DNA from: Rostratula benghalensis
Taxonomy: Eukaryota > Chordata > Aves > Charadriiformes > Rostratulidae
Assembly (NCBI GenBank): GCA_013399305.1
Contig: VXAI01000198.1
Span: 616,061-680,060, forward strand
Length of the DNA: 64,000 bases
Reading direction: 5' to 3'
How positions within the stretch are numbered: position 1 is the first letter of the stretch; every line of letters starts with the position of its first letter. Positions 1 to 17,000 of the stretch are shown here, one piece after another. The notes under the pieces were generated by a model. It did no database searches, was not told where the DNA came from, and saw only the letters and a program-made list of their open reading frames with translations. A program made the translations under genes and the position numbers.

Positions 1-297
1 GGGGGGGGGGAAATCCCCTCCCAGCAGCGGATTTCGGGGTTTTTCAGCCCAAAACCTGCCCGGTGCTGCCCTCTGCCGGTGCGTGGCGGCAGCGCCGGCC
101 GGGGGGGAGCCGTTAGCCCAGCCCGGCTGCTGCTCGCCACCGGCCGCGGGTCCCAGCTCGGGGAAGGCACGGGCCGAGGTCTCTGGGTGCGCAGACTGAT
201 TTCCTTCTGCCAAAAATGGTCCGGGGAGACCCCGGAGCCCCTTCCGGCGCCTGGAGGGAGCTCCAGGAGAGCTGGGGAGGGACTCTGTGTCAGGGAG
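1..297. other. Left-edge flank, no gene recognised
   Basis: GC-rich single-copy-looking sequence beginning with a G run. By synteny the 3' end of FGFR1 should lie further left, but no FGFR1 coding sequence and no polyadenylation signal is visible here. The only open frame (79-333) starts and ends without splice or codon evidence. Confidence 0.5.
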
Positions 298-562
298 TGC
301 AGCGATGGGACAAAGAGCGATGGTTTAAATTGAAAGAGGGGAGGTGGAGATGAGAAACCAGAAAGAACTTCTTTGGGGTGAGGGTGGTGAGAGCCTGGCC
401 CAGGTTGCCCCGAGAAGCTGTGGCTGCCCCATCCCTGGAGGGGTTGAAGGCCAGGTTGGAGGGGGCTTGGAGCCACCTGGGCTGGGGGGAGGTGTCCCTG
501 CCCAGGGCAGGGGGTGGCACTGGGGGGGGCTTTGAGGCCCCTTCCCTCCCAAACCGCTCTGT
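298..562 (+). mobile_element. CR1 LINE 3' end (copy 1)
   Basis: The sequence follows the familiar CR1 3' tail: a 'gatggtttaaattgaaagag' stretch, then 'gtgagggtggtgagagcctgg', a gene-like GC block with 'ggttgaaggccaggttgg', the 'gaggtgtccctgccca' block and a terminal 'cccttcc..aaccgctctgtga'. It is 5'-truncated, as most CR1 copies are. It lies downstream of the LETM2 polyadenylation signal, between LETM2 and the expected position of FGFR1. The central stretch is nearly identical to the copies at 6812 and 60310. Confidence 0.85.
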
Positions 563-659
563 GACATCAAGGGGCCAAGAAACCGACCAGTAGCCAAAGG
601 CTGCTCTGTCCCAGTCACCAGCACCATCTCACCCGTGCTACAGAGAGAGGAGCAACGCT

Positions 660-1903
660 TGAGCAATGGGTTGTTTTATTGAAATAATTCCTGTTCTCGT
701 TCAGTAACCCCCGCCAAACACAAGCACTGGCGGGCGCGGGGATGGAAGGACGGACGGACAGCGGGGCCTGAGCTGCCAGCGAGAGCCCGGGGCCACCTGT
801 TTAAAGTGCAGATAACGCCCGACCTTGAGATGAGTGGCTTTTTTTTTTTTTTTGTTATTATTGAGTAGGATTGTTCTAAAGGCTGCCTGACCTCCAGAAA
901 AGACGCTTCCTTTCTACTTAGCACCAAGTCTGAGTTGAGTTTTACAGTAAGTATAAATATATTTAAAATCCGTAATACGAGCAATTTCTGAACATTTACA
1001 TAGGACAAAGTAAAAAAAAACAAACCCAAATCTAACAACTGCTAAAACCAGCTTTTCAGTCTCCTCCCGTGGAGTCTACCAAAATCCTGCCGACACCGGA
1101 GTGTGTGAAGACCCCCCCCGTGACGTGCAGTCTGGGAGCCTGTGCTGCTGTGCAGACCTGAGCCTGGGCAGCCCCGGGCAAGGCGTGAGGGTCCCCAGGG
1201 TGGTACCTCTCATGAGCCTGCAGGGTCCTGAGAACACAGGGCTTCTCTAACAGTGTCCCTCAGCCACTGCAGCTCAGGCTGGGGATCACAGACCGAGGAA
1301 GCTGTGCTCTGCCCTGCTCTGCCCCTGGCCAGGGAGCTCTTACAGCTCCCCGAGCTCTTAAACTGAACCCCACTGCTGGGGAGAGCACGTGGTCCCTCCT
1401 TTGCTGGGCTGGTTCTCCTTGGGACAAGGGTGACCGTGAAGTGCCACAACAGCCACCCTGTGCACTGGTTAAACCACACCAGCTGGGACCAAGAGCTTGA
1501 GCTTGTGAAGCTGTGGCAGCAGCAGGTCCTGACTCTGTGGGTATGGCCCTGCAGAGCAGTTCAAACTGGGCTTTACTGGACTTCCAGCCCAGGCCCTTCT
1601 GACAAGGAAAAGCTGCCTTTCCTAAGGTTCAACAGCACAAACACTGCTCAGTAACAGCAAGGTGTTGTTATTAACATATTTACAACATAAGTTAAAATGG
1701 GTGGGGGTAAGGACCCAGTACCAATGAGAAGCTGGTACCATCCGTGGCCTAGATGATAATGAGCTTGGAATAGAGGGAGAGGCCCCCGAGGGCTACTGAC
1801 CCCTTTTTGTGTAACACAGCCCCCTGGAAAGCAGCTCTTCCCTTCCCAGAGGGTGCAGAGATGACAGCTCTTCTCTCCCAGCACTGCGTGGTCCTGGCTC
1901 AGC
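660..1903 (-). other. LETM2: LETM2 3'UTR with polyadenylation signal
   Basis: Non-coding sequence after the LETM2 stop codon. The first antisense AATAAA after the stop is at 675-680 (TTTATT on the plus strand), which predicts cleavage near 655-662 and a 3'UTR of about 1.24 kb. An A run in the transcript (T run 840-853) could mislead oligo-dT priming. No coding potential or repeat is recognised inside. The end is inferred from the signal only. Confidence 0.6.
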
Positions 1904-7259
<5,356 letters not shown>

Positions 7260-7823
7260 GGTGCCGGGGAGTCACCGGCTTTGCCTGGAGGCGGGCGGCG
7301 GAAGGGCTCTCATCCCGGAGAGCAGGGGCCGGGGAGCCTCGGGGCGCGCTGGGGTGCTCCCTGCCGCGGGGCCGGGACCCGCCGGGGCTCTGGCACATCA
7401 CCGGCCCGCTGGCGGGGAGACGAGAGCTCAGCGGGGCGCGGCGGGGACAGCACCGGGGGTTCCCCTCAGTTACCGGGCCGGGGCCCGCCGGTCCCGGTCC
7501 CGGTCCCCGCCGGGCCCCATGTCCGCCCCGCCGGGCCCACCCCGACCCCCGCTCCCCCCCGCTCCCTGCCAGCGGCCCGGGGCGCTCTAGCCCGGCCAGC
7601 CGCTCTCTATGGCTCCTTCTCCCTCACGCCATCGCCGTGCGTCACGGCCCCCGAGGCAGCAGCCAGTCAGGAGGCAGCCCTGCGGCCCTGCCCCGAGGCC
7701 GGCCAATGGAAGCAGGGCAGGGCGGGGATTGACCCCGGGATGCCCTCAGAAGGGGCCGCTCATTGGCTGCGGAGGCGGCGGCGATGGGGCGGGCCTGGCG
7801 GGGTGATGTCACGGGCCGGTGCG

Positions 7824-7831
7824 TGACGTCA
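7824..7831. promoter_or_regulatory. Perfect palindromic CRE (TGACGTCA), copy 1
   Basis: Exact full-length CREB/ATF site in the context GCGTGACGTCATCG inside the CpG island upstream of LETM2. Confidence 0.75.
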
Positions 7832-7854
7832 TCGCGACGTGGCTGGGCTACGCG

Positions 7855-7862
7855 TGACGTCA
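7855..7862. promoter_or_regulatory. Perfect palindromic CRE (TGACGTCA), copy 2
   Basis: Second exact CREB/ATF site, 31 bp from the first (about three helical turns), in the same GCGTGACGTCA context. Confidence 0.75.
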
Positions 7863-8143
7863 GGGAGGGCGAGGAGCGGGCGCGCGCGGCTGGAGGAGGC
7901 GGGAGCCGAGGCCTGAGGAGAGGCCTGGGCAGGGGCCTCCATCGAGGCCTCCTCCCCGGCCCTCGGGGAGCTCCGCTGGCGGCGTCTCTTCCCCCGCACC
8001 TCCCCACCACCGCCTGTGCAGCACCCGGAGAGCGGGGGGGACGCCGAGAGCCATGCGCAGGGCCGGGCTGCCAGCTGGAGGGGGCTCGATGGCCCTTCCC
8101 CCCGCACCTCCTGCCTCCAGCAAAGCCTCGGGCCCGGCGAAAG

Positions 8144-10530
8144 GTAGGAGCGGTTGTGAGGCCGGTGACTCACAGGGCAGCGCCATTTCAGGGGTGTCGG
8201 TGTCTGCATGTCCCAGTGCATTTTTACAGTTTTCAACAGGGAACCCCCCCCATCAGTAGTTCAGCTGCCCACGCTATCCAGCTAAGGGTTGATAGTATGC
8301 CTTTATTTTATTTCTTTATTGCTTTTACATGAGGTGTTCCCATTTAAGCTATTGCAGCCTGTATCTATATATAGAACAGAACATATTCTGAGCAGCTGGG
8401 TGTGTGACGGGGCATGTAGGAGGAGGGCCTCCTATTGTGTGTTAGTGCCTGAGAAAAACTTTGCATGGGACGAGGTGTCAGAAGGAAGTTTCAAGCCCTG
8501 ACGTGTTTCAGTCAAGCACTGCGGGCCTGTGGGTGTGATGAAACACCCAGGAGGCTGGAGAAACAGTCTGAGTTCAGAGATGTGGTCTCTCAAATTGTCC
8601 TCTGCGTCTGAGAGACGAGGGGGGGGGGAAAATACACTCTATTATTCACAATGGCAAATGTCCGTAACCCTTTGGCAACTTTGCTAATGGGTGCCTGAAC
8701 AGATGAACAGTATTTTAAAAAGTAGAAAACAAAATTGGGAGGGATGGTTAAGGAGTGGGACAGAAAGCTGCTGAGGCCTGCCACCAGAGCTCTCGGCGCC
8801 TTGCTGTGTTTCCCATCAGCTGGAAAGCACGTTTCCCTTAAAAGGCTGCTCTCCAAGTCCTTTAAATTCTGACAAAAAGCCCCACCCCACCATTAATCCA
8901 AATACTGTCTGAGTGTCAAAACCATCTCTGCATTGTTAGTGCAGACCATGTACAATTTAGTTCCTGTGTGCTTCATTCTGCCAGAGTTGGTTCTGCTCCA
9001 ACACATCCCCTGGGACTGCAGGAGAGGGGGTTGGGTTGGCTTCCCCCCGCCACCAGGGAAAGGCTCTTGCTTGAGGAAGTGGCAGAGTAGGAAATTAAAA
9101 CGAGATGAACAGGCAAACACACACTGCTGTCCTCTGAACCCCGCTAGGAAGGTGTCCTTTGTTCATCCCGCTGGAGCAGGAGAGCTGCCTTACAGATTTC
9201 AGACCTGGGAAATGTGAATTTTGTCACTTCAGAGATGTATTTCCATGTGAATCTGTGAGATGGCTTCTAAGACAATGCAGACCACGGTGATGGATGTGCT
9301 TGATTAACTTTTTGTTTTCAAAACTGCTGTAAGCACACTTAGATGATGTCTTTAGGAGTTTTTCCATCATGAGCAGGGCTAGACGCTGCTGTTTCGGAGG
9401 AGGCTGATGGAGGGGTGCTCCTGTGCTGTGTGACATGCTGGAAAGTCACTGCAGCGGTGAGGGGTCAGTGACCCCCCCTCAGCACTGCCCTAGAGGGGAG
9501 CTGCAGTTGTGGGGAGCCCTTAGCGATGTCACCCCTGAGTTTTGGGGAACGGCACCGCACGCAGACCGGTTGTGTGGGAACAGGCAGTGGTTTTGTACTG
9601 TTCTGAGCCCCACAGGCAGCGTGATGTGGGGCACAGCTCCTGGAGGTGATTAGTGTGCTGCTGGTAATTCTTTTGAGGAGAGCGCAGCACCTCTTGGAGC
9701 ATTTCAGAACGTTGTTTTATCTTGGTTATTGTGAGGTTTCGGAGCACGTGGTGTCTGAGGAGCCCTGTTAGTGACGGAGCTGTGGCCTCTCGCTGGCTCA
9801 GACTGTGTGTGAGGATCTCCTGGAGCCTGGCAGCGAGGTCCCCAGGGATCCTGAGTGCCAGCAGAGCGACAGCCGAGGGCTGGGCTGAGGTACCCCCATG
9901 TCCCTCAGTGCAGGCTGATTGACAACCCTGCTGGGGTTCGCTAATTACCAGAACTGCAGGTTCTTCTGTCAGCTGGTTATATCTTGGCGTCCCTCCTCAG
10001 GGAAAGCGAAACAGCAGGTTGAGTTTCCCTTATTCCACGTTCTCTGCTGGCCATGGCACAGATCACCCGGCCTTCCTCAGGGGAGGCCGCTGTCATGGTG
10101 CTGCCATCAGCTTTAGCTTCTGCCTGTAGTTTCCCCACCAACAGACCTTTTCCAGTCGAAAAAAAGCAAAAACAAAAACAAAACCACCCCAACACGTCAG
10201 GAGCAGGGAAAAAGTAGCATGGCAGAAAACCGAGCGAGAGAGAAATAGAGGAAAAACCGATAATTCCTGTCAGAAGCTGACAACAGAAGCAGGAAATAAA
10301 ATACCTTCTCATCCCTTGGCTGCCCTCGAAGCACCGGGCCCACCCCTGTGCTAATATTAAAACGAATTGTAGGCATTTAGAATTTGTGGAAGAGGGAGAA
10401 AAAAAAAAAAGCCTTATTCTAGGTCACCTGCATTTTTTTTTTGGTGCTTTATTGTATCGGAGGAGGAGGGGAATCATCGCTTTTTAAATAAATTAGGGTG
10501 GCTTTTTTTTTTTCCCCTCAGGAGCTCAGC
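8144..10530. other. Intergenic region between LETM2 and NSD3 promoters
   Basis: About 2.4 kb of ordinary mixed-composition sequence with short homopolymer runs. I see no exon with conserved protein sequence and no recognisable interspersed repeat. If a divergent transcript starts at the LETM2 island, its later exons would lie here. Confidence 0.5.
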
Positions 10531-10548
10531 CGGCGGCGCCCGCCGCAA

Positions 10549-10571
10549 GGCACGACGGGAGATGTAGTCCC
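10549..10571 (-). promoter_or_regulatory. ZNF143/THAP11-type promoter site (SBS-like)
   Basis: On the minus strand the sequence reads ACTACATCTCCCGTCGTGC, a good match to the ACTACAATTCCCAGCATGC-type element found in many vertebrate housekeeping promoters. It sits at the edge of the NSD3 CpG island, about 500 bp before the first donor. Confidence 0.65.
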
Positions 10572-10578
10572 GCGGGCC

Positions 10579-10834
10579 NNNNNNNNNNNNNNNNNNNNNN
10601 NNNNNNNNNNNNNNNNNNNNNNNNNNNNNNNNNNNNNNNNNNNNNNNNNNNNNNNNNNNNNNNNNNNNNNNNNNNNNNNNNNNNNNNNNNNNNNNNNNNN
10701 NNNNNNNNNNNNNNNNNNNNNNNNNNNNNNNNNNNNNNNNNNNNNNNNNNNNNNNNNNNNNNNNNNNNNNNNNNNNNNNNNNNNNNNNNNNNNNNNNNNN
10801 NNNNNNNNNNNNNNNNNNNNNNNNNNNNNNNNNN
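10579..10834. other. Assembly gap (256 N) in the NSD3 promoter
   Basis: Run of N flanked by extremely GC-rich sequence (…cgcgggcc / cgcccgcgcccg…). The NSD3 transcription start or a first-exon variant may lie partly within it. Confidence 0.95.
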
Positions 10835-11090
10835 CGCCCGCGCCCGCCCGCACCACCGCCGAACGCCCTCCCCACCCTTGGCCGCACCGGCGGTGGGGTG
10901 GGCGGGCGGGCCTGCCGGGGCCGAGCGGCGGGGGCGCGGAAATCGAGGCCGGGGCTCCGTCGCGGCCTAGCTGCTGCGGGAGAAGGCGGGGAGGCCTGCC
11001 GTTAGCGCCGTCGCCCCCGCCGCCCCGGCCTGTTGTCTCCACTGGGCTGGGTGGACGCGGCGGGGGCAGTTAGAATGGAACAGACTGAAG
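10835..11090 (+). other. NSD3: NSD3 promoter and 5' untranslated exon 1
   Basis: GC-rich sequence ending in GACTGAAG|GTGAGG, a strong donor at 11091. Joined to the acceptor at 19328 it gives a 5'UTR leading to the ATG at 19373. The 5' limit is unknown. An alternative strong donor (GCGG|GTAAGT) lies at 11425. Confidence 0.6.
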
Positions 11091-14000
11091 GTGAGGGCGG
11101 CGGGCGGCCGTGCTGGCGGAGGCGGCCCGCCCGGGCTTAAAGGGCCCGCGGACGCCATGTTTGCTACCGGCGCTGCGGCGGCGGCGTCGCGGCCCCCGCG
11201 GAGGGAGGGAAGGAAGGGAGGACGGGAGGAAGCGGTGGGCCCCGGGCCGTCCCGAGCCGAGCCGACCCCACGGGCAGGGCGACCCCACTGTTGCCGTGAG
11301 GCGCGGAGCCAGGCCGCAGAGAGCCGGGGGGCGGGCAGGGCTCCGGGACCCACTCTCCCGTCCCACCCGGTTTGGTCTCGAGCAAGCGGCGGCCCCAACG
11401 CCCCCTTGTTCCCCTCTCCGGCGGGTAAGTGGGGCTTGCGGCCGGGGGGAGCCGGTCTCGGTGAGCCCCAGATCTGCTGGGGAGAACTTGGAGTCGGAGC
11501 CTGCACCGCGCTCCTCTGAGAGGGTGCAGAGCCATGACCCGAACGCCCACTTCTCAGCTGCTTCTTGGGTGGAAAGGGTTTCCGTGCCTGCTCGGGAGAA
11601 CCTCATGTGTGTGAGGGATTTGTTCTTTCCCGGATTTTATGGGGGGGGTTCTATGGTACTGTTGCATTGTATTCAACTCTGCTTTCCCTTGACTGTCAGT
11701 AAACTTGGCAACTTTAATACAGGTTTAAAGTTTGTTGTTAAAAAAATATCTTAATGATAACATAGTTATATGTATATCAGCCAACACAAAAGACAATGTG
11801 AAGTAGTCTGTAATCATAGTTGAAGAAAAAATTGTAGCCTGTTTTGATGACTGTTCACGTCTTCCAGTGGCTTGTTGTGGAGATGCACAGGGAATGTTTG
11901 GGCAGTTAGATTTATTTAAAAAAAAAAAAAAAAGTTTTTGTTGAACTGCTTGGAAAGGTTTTGCTCCGAAAAGCAAGCATGTGCTTTATGAAGTTACAGA
12001 GTAAGAGTAGAGGGTGATGGGTCGAAGAGTGTGTTTTGTTTTAGTAGAACCACGTTTTGCATTTGTCACTTGGGCAGGTTGGCCTGAGTTTGAAGTGACT
12101 CATGTGAGAGATGCTGCAGGTATTGATTGCATTGGTTTGGAGATGTAACACCATGTCATGACCATTATACTTGGTATTGCCAAAGCTCTGACTTCTGGTC
12201 ATACATTAATATCAATCCATGACTCTCCCTAAAGAACAAATTATTTTCTTCTGTATTTCCTATTTGAAACCTTAGGCTCTAAAACCAAACGAGTGTCCTG
12301 AGCTCACTTTCAAGACAAACCCCTTTTCTCTTTCTTTCCTTTTTAATGCATAGCTTTTTCTTTGATTTTGTCCGAGTTGTGTCTTTCTATGTCACCATGG
12401 GAAACCTGTTAAAAGTGCTCTTATCAAAACCATGTTACAGATCTGACTATTTCTCCTGGCATTTAAAAAAAAAAAAAAACAACAAAAAACCAAAACCAAA
12501 GCCCACAGCACCTTTAAAAAGGTACACGGGGAAGTAGTCAGCCTTGCCACAGGCTTTCAAGTTTGTCCAGAGGTCTCTGATTCACCATCAGTGGCTGCCA
12601 GAAGAGACTGCTCAGTCCAGCTGAAGTCAGTAGAAATCCACAGGCTGCAGTTCCTCTGCTGATAAATCGACCTGCTGTTGAAAACTTTGTGTTCTCTTAA
12701 CCTATGTCAATAAAACTTTCTGTGCATGATTTCTTAAGGATGTCTAGAACAAAACAGGACAAAGCAGACTGCAAATAGTGAATGGTGGAATTGATAAGAG
12801 TAATTAATTTATTTCTGTTTACAGTTCAGCTGTTACAGTTGCCAAAGGCAGCCCTCCCAGGTGCTTGTTGACCTGACTGTAGGAAAGGCGTGGGTACCTT
12901 TGGTTGTAGTCAGCAGCTTGGGGGCAGGGGTGGGAGCTGAACTTCAGAGGAAGCCAGGTTCTGCATTTCTCCTGGTTCCTGCTGGGCAGTCTCTAGGTTT
13001 TGAGCGGAGGAATGGGAACGTGACAGAAGTTGATTGCATCACTTAAAAACCCCAACCAACCCAGCCTGTTCCAGCTGCTGGTAAAACATCGATAGCAGGG
13101 AATGTTGGCTGAGAATCATTGCTGGATTAGACCTGTGAGATGAGCAGTACCAGTGCGGGTTAGGTGCAGGCTACACTGGAGTGAAAGAGTGCAGAAAAGG
13201 GCAGTAAACATTTGTGTGGTCACTCGGGGAACCACGGGGTGCTAGGATATGAACAGGCCTGTGAATCTCTGTGATTTAGGCCCAGGTGCACAGGAGCTGG
13301 TTTGGTGGTGGTGCATAAAGGTGGTCTAGAACTTCTGCTTTCGAGACTGTTGATAGAAAGGCCAGCTCAGGGTGAGGAGGCAGTGACACTGTTCGCTGCA
13401 CACTTTAACACTGACTCAAATTACTGCTTTTTACTCGGTCAGCGGGCCGGTAGCACAATTTCAGTTCTCACAGCAGATACTTTCCATCTGTGTAAAAACC
13501 TCGTCTCTACCAAGCGCTACCCGACGGGTTTAGGCAGGGCCACCCACGTGGAGATTGTCAACAGAAAAGGGTAAAATGAATTCAAAAAAGGTTTTGTAGA
13601 AGCTTGGTTTAAAACATGTGCGTGCTACACTCTGTCAGTCGAAGCTGTGTCAGCTCCTGGCTGTGGTGGCAGGCTGACACTGACAGGCTGGTTAATTACA
13701 GCCCTGCTGCCAGCGGGGCTCCTCGGCTGGTGGCCATGGGCAGGAGGTGCACAGAACCCCGGGGTCTTGGTCCTTCGGGGAAAGAGCCGTTGTTTTGCCC
13801 TGGTTTCTGGCTGCTTTCTCCGAGTCCTGCATCCAGCAGGCAGTGGGGATAGCCCTCCCTCCTTGGGCTCCTGCGCAGTGGTGAGCAGTGGTGGGTGCTT
13901 CTGGCTCTTCAGAGTCTGCTCTTACGCACTGCACGGTTCCTGCACGGTTCCTGCACGGTTCCTGCACGGTTCCTGCACGGTTCCCGTACCTCTTCTCGCT

Positions 14001-17000
14001 TTTCTTTTCTTCTTGAGTTCTTCCTGATTGAGCAATGGCCCGGTGAACAGAAACACTTGTGTATTTAATAGGTGGTTCCTGCCCTGTTGCTGTACTTTGT
14101 GCAAACCTGCAGAGCTCTCTCTTTGGGAGGAAAAGAGCTTTCAGCACTAAGGAATGGGGTCGGCGCCGTTCAGAACTGGTCGGTGACCTGCGAGGTCAGT
14201 TGTCACTTAGTCTGCTGGGGCATCAGAGCAGTATTTGAGAACTTTGCAAGTATCTTGTTTTCTGAGAGTGAAGTTGAAAAACACTTGTGCTAAAAGTGGC
14301 TTTAGGACAGTGCAGTTGTTAGTGAAAAATGTGCATCCAGAGGATTCCCAGTCTCTGATGCTTTCCCATGACAGCATTACTGGTGAAGGTGTAACTGATT
14401 TTCAGGAGGTAAACTCAGTCGAGCTGAGCAGCTCAGGATGGGAAGTGAAACAAACTTGGTGTTAGTGCAGGAAAGAGCACTGTAAGAGCTCTGCTATGTT
14501 GGCCTGCCTTGTCTTTGATTCTTTTTTAAAAATTTCATTTCCTTTTGTGACTCTCCCATGGACAACATATCAATACTTGCTGAACCAGTGTCCTTGTGTG
14601 GTGTCAGTGTCTGTGACCACCCCCGGGTTCCTGCCCCACAGCCGTGGGAGGGGGCAGGTACAGGCTGCCCAGTGCTAGGGATCAAATGCTTTTTTGCTCA
14701 TTAGGAGACTGTAGTTGCAGTTTTGGAGGTATTGTTGATTTCCAGTTGTTTCCCAACTGCTCTAAATTGTCCACCTCCTACGAACCTTGAAATAATAAAT
14801 TGTTTCTTTATCTGCTGGTTGAGTTCCAATGGCGTATCAGCACGGTCTCTGTTATGGGTCATGCTTGGAAGCTGAATTCTACAGCTTGCAGGAGGCTGAT
14901 ACTGTAATTTAATAGAGTAATCGCTGTTGCAGTGAGAAGAATTTACAAGAGTTTTCTGCAAGATCTACACGTGTCACTGAAAATCACATTCCCTCGTGGC
15001 TTTAGGTGGTGCTCCTAAGGAAGGGTCGGTGTGACCCCAGCCTGTTGGCACTTCAGTGAGAATGGGGTATTCTTTGTATTACAGCTGGGGAGTGACTTAT
15101 TCAGAGTAATTCCTCCCTGGTTTAACCACTGAGATTCCTGTATGTTCAGGATTCATCGTTGTGTTCTGTTGTTTCAGTAGCTCCGGGGGCTGTCACTAAC
15201 GCAGCCCCGATGCTGCGAGCTGAGTGATCCAGAGGTTTGGAAAGGAAGAAGTGTTGGCAGAAATCTGGGTGTATTAACTGTGGTGACAGCAAAAGGCTTG
15301 GAAGGAAGGAGCCCTTGATGATGTCAGCTCTGTGGGAGGAGATCAGCTTCTGGTGTTTGCAGACTGTTGTGAGTAGCAATTGAGTGAAGCAATAATCCTG
15401 GCTTCTGCAGCCTGGACGGGAAGGTGAGCCCAGTGTATGAACTGTGCTGGCTCTGGAGCATAGCCTTGTGTCCAGGTGAGCTCCAGAAAAGGAATTAATA
15501 AATCAGCACTATTTTTTTTTTACTGGTAACTCCTAAATCCAACGTAAGTAGGGTGCTTTGAAGTTCACCAATCCACAGCTTCTGTCACATTACAAGCCAA
15601 AGTGCAGTGGTGACCCTTCAGGCAGTGCCAGCTTTAGGAGCTGTCACCACTGGGGCCTGGCTGCTGGGCAGCGACACAGCGAGGGCAGACTTTGACCTGG
15701 AGGACTGTATGTGGAGGAGATAAGAGGGACATGCAGCTTTTGAATTCTGTTAATACTGTGTCTGGATCTCATTAATACCGCTGTGGTGGGATGGTTGTCA
15801 CAGGGTAGCAGCAGAGAACTTGTGCTGCTCAGCTGCCTGTTGCTGCTGTACTTTGTTTCAGCCGTTCAGAGGAGAATAACCTGTCCTGGGAAGAGCATCC
15901 TCTGTGTGCAGGTGAGGGCTTCTGCTGGCTGTGTTGATGGAGTATCACATCTCACTGTAGACCCAGACAGCCATGACTGTGATGAGGAGCCTGGAGTGTT
16001 GGCATGGGTTAGTGCCTTGTGCCGGGGAGTTCCTCCTGTTGGGAACAGAGCTGAGGATCATAACCAGCCCTTGTGAAATCACTCAGCACTCTGCAGATAA
16101 TCAACTCTGAGTGGTGTTTGTGGATGGAATTAGAATGAATAGTCTAACACGGGGCCTTCTAGTCAGCCAGATACACATGGAGAATCCCAGAGAATAAATA
16201 AACTTTGGTGTCCTAGTGAAGTGCTGCACAAATAGCTTGGGTTTTATCCCAACTTCATAAAGCGTGGAAGCTCCCTAAAGGAAAGATGGAAAGCTGCTAG
16301 TGTAATAGAAAAAGATCTGCTCTTGCTTCCAAGATAGGGGGTATGTGTTTTAGGGCAGGAACCTGTTGCTTGGGAAGTTGTACAATTTCAGTGCTTGTCA
16401 AACCAAAATGTTTGGCTGTGGGATGCATGAGCAGCTTTCTGCCCTGGGTGCAGCCTCACCCACTGGCGTGGCTCGATTGTAGAGGAGCCTGTAAGGAAGA
16501 TTTCAGTGAATTCAACATAGCCTGGCACCAGATCAGAGTTCTGTGACCCTGTCCGCAGTGAATGCCACCAAAGTGCTGCCAAGGGAATGAACTGGGTGAC
16601 CACATCCTGTAACCCACAGGTCACAGCAGCAGGAGAGAGGTTTGATTTTTTTTTTAATTATTTTTTTTTTTTCTTCCTGATGCAATAGTTGAAGAACAAG
16701 TTCTCAGTCTGTACGTGGTGAGTGGTGTGGCTGGGAGGTGGGTACACAGAGGCACAGTTTCAAGGCAGTCTCCAGAATGAGAGTAGCTGTGGGTGGTGTG
16801 GAAGTGAAGGCTGGAGGAGGCCCTGGGTCCGGCGGTGTTGGCTGGGATCAGTTGTTCTGGTGGTGACAGTGAGGGCTGTTACACCCTGAGGTACTGTGCC
16901 GGGCAGGGAAATGAGAAGTCTGGATTTGACATTGTAAGTAAGGCCAGAGAACCTGCACGTGCATCATTAACATTAATTATTGTCTTTTCCCTCTCAAGAA

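Larger units (their letters stand above)
7600..8143. promoter_or_regulatory. CpG-island promoter of LETM2, probably bidirectional
   Basis: GC- and CpG-rich sequence upstream of the LETM2 start. It holds CCAAT at 7703-7707, an inverted CCAAT (ATTGG) at 7762-7766, a half CRE (TGATGTCA) at 7804, and two perfect TGACGTCA elements. No TATA box is seen. On the + strand the GC-rich stretch ends in a good splice donor (AAAG|GTAGGA at 8144), so a divergent non-coding transcript is possible. Start sites are inferred, not seen. Confidence 0.65.

Noticed and set aside
1..297. Possible FGFR1 3'UTR end
   Set aside because: Expected by synteny but no signal, coding sequence or recognisable conserved element is present.
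1210..1479. 89-codon minus-strand frame as the LETM2 last exon
   Set aside because: No good acceptor in frame; the exon at 1904-1954 has a strong acceptor, the right phase and a similar C-terminal sequence.
10498..11073. Long open frames across the first N run
   Set aside because: The N stretch translates as X and keeps frames artificially open; the flanks are NSD3 promoter/5'UTR.
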